Of a stretch of 64,000 bases of DNA, positions 62,197-64,000 are shown in pieces; position 1 is the stretch's first letter, and each line of letters opens with the position of its first letter. The notes under the pieces were generated by a model. The model was not told where the DNA came from. It was given only the letters and a program-made list of their open reading frames with translations, and ran no database searches. Location: assembly GCF_031877795.1 (NCBI RefSeq), contig NC_133954.1, positions 10,197,466 to 10,261,465 on the forward strand. The letters run 5' to 3'. Origin of the DNA: Strix aluco (Eukaryota; Chordata; Aves; Strigiformes; Strigidae). A program made the translations under genes and the position numbers.

Positions 62197-63270
62197 ATGG
62201 AGGCCGCCACGAACCTCCTGCACGACACGGGTGTCCAGGCGACGCGCTGGCTGCAGCAGCGCTTCCAGGGCTCCCAGGACTGGTTCCTCTTCATCTCCTT
62301 CGCTGCCGACCTCAGGAACGCTTTCTTTGTCCTCTTCCCTATCTGGTTCCACTTCAGCGAGTCCGTGGGCATCAGGCTCATCTGGGTGGCCGTGATCGGT
62401 GACTGGCTCAACCTTGTCTTCAAGTGGTGAGTGGCCCGGTGCCACGGCTCCCTCTGGGCGTTGGCACAGCTGGACTAACGCAGGCCAGATGTGCACTCTC
62501 AGTCTTGACGCGGGTGTGAAACAAGGACCAGAGTCCGGCCTCCAGCCTGGCAGTGGTGAGGGTCACTCCTTCCCGAGCCGTGCGGCAGCAGCTCGAACCC
62601 CCCCCCAGAAGTCAGGCAGAGGGATCGACCCTCCTGCAGAGCCCTTTGCCGTCGGCCAGGGCTGCGCAGAGCCCCTCCCCACGCCTGGCATGGCCCACGC
62701 ACACGGGCTGTGCCCCACGTCCCCGCAGCAGGGCCCGGCGGTGTGGCCGGGGGCTGTGCTGGCCACCCCGGCTCTGCGCCTGCCCCACAGCGTGGATCTG
62801 CCCGCTCTGCCTCCACGTGTGACAGCGACAGGTGGGCTCTGCCCCGGTGCCACCGTGAGACAGTTGCTCTTGACCTGAAAAAGACTTTGAGGGAGAAGAC
62901 ACCACTTGTCTTTCTCAACACTTTGACTCCCTCCCAGGCAGTTCTTGCTCTTCCCTTTCCAGGCCGGGGATGGGGACACGTACAGGCAGCCTTAGCTGTC
63001 AGGACCAAGCACCAGCTGGACGCTGTGTCTGCCGGGACACCCTGGACCGCTCATGGGCCCTTTGCCCCCTCCAGCGCCTGGGCCAGAGTTGAAGCCGCAG
63101 CTGCGCCCACCCGCTCTGGTGCCCAGGACCTCTACAGCCCCCTTTCTCCTTCCTTTTCAGGATCCTCTTTGGGGAGAGACCGTACTGGTGGGTCCATGAG
63201 ACGGACTATTACAGCAATACCTCTGCCCCAGAGATCCAGCAGTTCCCACTCACCTGCGAGACCGGCCCAG
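62197..63270 (+). CDS. G6PC1: G6PC1, glucose-6-phosphatase catalytic subunit (exons 1-2 only)
   Basis: ER-membrane enzyme that hydrolyses glucose-6-phosphate, the last step of gluconeogenesis and glycogen breakdown. Exon 1 is 62197-62426 (230 nt) and exon 2 is 63161-63270 (110 nt), the same sizes as in human; the remaining exons lie beyond the window. The N terminus [14 protein letters not shown] matches the human start. [16 protein letters not shown] begins the first membrane segment and [14 protein letters not shown] the second. Arg83 of the phosphatase motif (FGERPYWW) and the glycosylation site Asn96 (YYSNTS) keep the human numbering. The frame is open upstream of the ATG, but the TATA box 50 nt before it fixes this start. 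Confidence 0.96.
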
Positions 63271-64000
63271 GTAGGGTCCCCCAGCCCCGGCAGGGACAGC
63301 AGGCGCCTGCCCAGGGACCTGCACACGCAGGTCCCCACTCCAGGTCTCTGCCCCCACGGGGAGGGTGTGCTGGCACGGTCGGTGCCGTGGCTGGCAGCAC
63401 ACCAGCAGCACTCGCCCCTGGCTAGCTCTTGAGAAGGGCTGTTATCCCCGAGCCACAGCGCTGGCCCCCGCCGTGCTCCCGGGGACACTGGCCGTGCCTG
63501 CGGTGGGTGGAGGCAGGTCAACCCCTGCGCCGAGCAGACCTTGACCCTTGGCGTAGACGTGGCGGTTCAGCACAAACCCCTGCCCGTGCTCGGCCTCAGC
63601 CTTGGCCCCGGCCGTGCTCTGCCCTCCAGCCCCAAACGCGGGCAGCTGTGCCGTGGGGAAGGGGTTTGCCCAGCTCTGGCTGTGCTTTGCCTGCATCTTT
63701 CCACGGGAGCCAGGGGAGGCTGCAGGCATCCCTGGCACTCCCAGCGCGAGCTGTCGAGGATGGTCAGTGCCCTCTGCCCTGTCCTGCCTGGCAGATGGGC
63801 TGTGGAGCCAGAGCCATGCTCCCACACTGCCCCTGCTCTGCTGGTCCCTGCTCCAGCCTCACCTGTGCCCGGGATGGAGCTGGGTGCCTGCTGTGGGGTG
63901 GCCAGCGGCAGAGGGGTGCTGGGTGCTGTGCACACCCAGTGCTGCAGCCCCCGGAGCCGGGGCTGCTGCTTCGGAGCCCCACAGACACGAGGGCACAGCC
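63271..64000 (+). other. G6PC1 intron 2 (partial)
   Basis: Follows the GTAGGG donor at 63271. No exon 3 was recognised before the end of the window. Confidence 0.7.

Noticed and set aside
61600-62430. Upstream extension of the G6PC1 frame
   Set aside because: The ATG at 62197 matches the human start and lies 50 nt after a TATA box, so the upstream part is promoter.

Overview
The window is vertebrate nuclear DNA, most likely from a bird and from a GC-rich microchromosome. Reasons: very high GC, short introns, almost no transposable elements (one decayed CR1-like LINE fragment recognised), and gene order RAMP2-VPS25-WNK4-COA3-CNTD1-BECN1-PSME3-AOC2-AOC3-G6PC, which is the order of the human 17q21 block. 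Protein sequences are avian-like (for example Beclin 1). Another archosaur is not excluded. Every gene model was assembled by eye from GT-AG borders and family knowledge. For all nine complete models the exon phases close and the protein length falls close to the human one (VPS25 174 aa, WNK4 1261, COA3 104, CNTD1 329, BECN1 448, PSME3 254, AOC2 756, AOC3 762; the duplicated AOC2 first exon is discussed separately).

Layout. 1-1270: 3' part of RAMP2 (+). 1480-4255: VPS25 (+). 4255-10200: no gene seen. 10489-23430: WNK4 (+), with a 5.4 kb first intron followed by compact exons. 23634-24353: COA3 (-), tail-to-tail with WNK4 and head-to-head with CNTD1 (+, 24763-28525). 28445-32813: BECN1 (-), tail-to-tail with CNTD1 and head-to-head with PSME3 (+, 33165-39500). 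39500-43850: no gene seen. 43853-52831: the AOC2 locus with two complete first exons and one set of downstream exons. 54285-58275: AOC3. 62197 to the window end: first two exons of G6PC1, cut by the window edge.

The genes serve different systems: a receptor accessory protein (RAMP2), ESCRT-II sorting (VPS25), ion-transport kinase signalling (WNK4), complex IV assembly (COA3), meiotic crossover control (CNTD1), autophagy (BECN1), proteasome activation (PSME3), copper/TPQ amine oxidases (AOC2, AOC3) and glucose release (G6PC1). They are neighbours by ancient synteny rather than as a pathway.

The most interesting points are the AOC2 locus (two large catalytic first exons upstream of a single set of 3' exons, with mosaic near-identity among the three AOC copies that suggests recent gene conversion), the terminal exon of WNK4 (a stop at its first codon, but an alternative acceptor opens a 115-codon tail), a GC-AG intron in BECN1, and a shared CRE plus ETS arrangement in the two divergent promoters.
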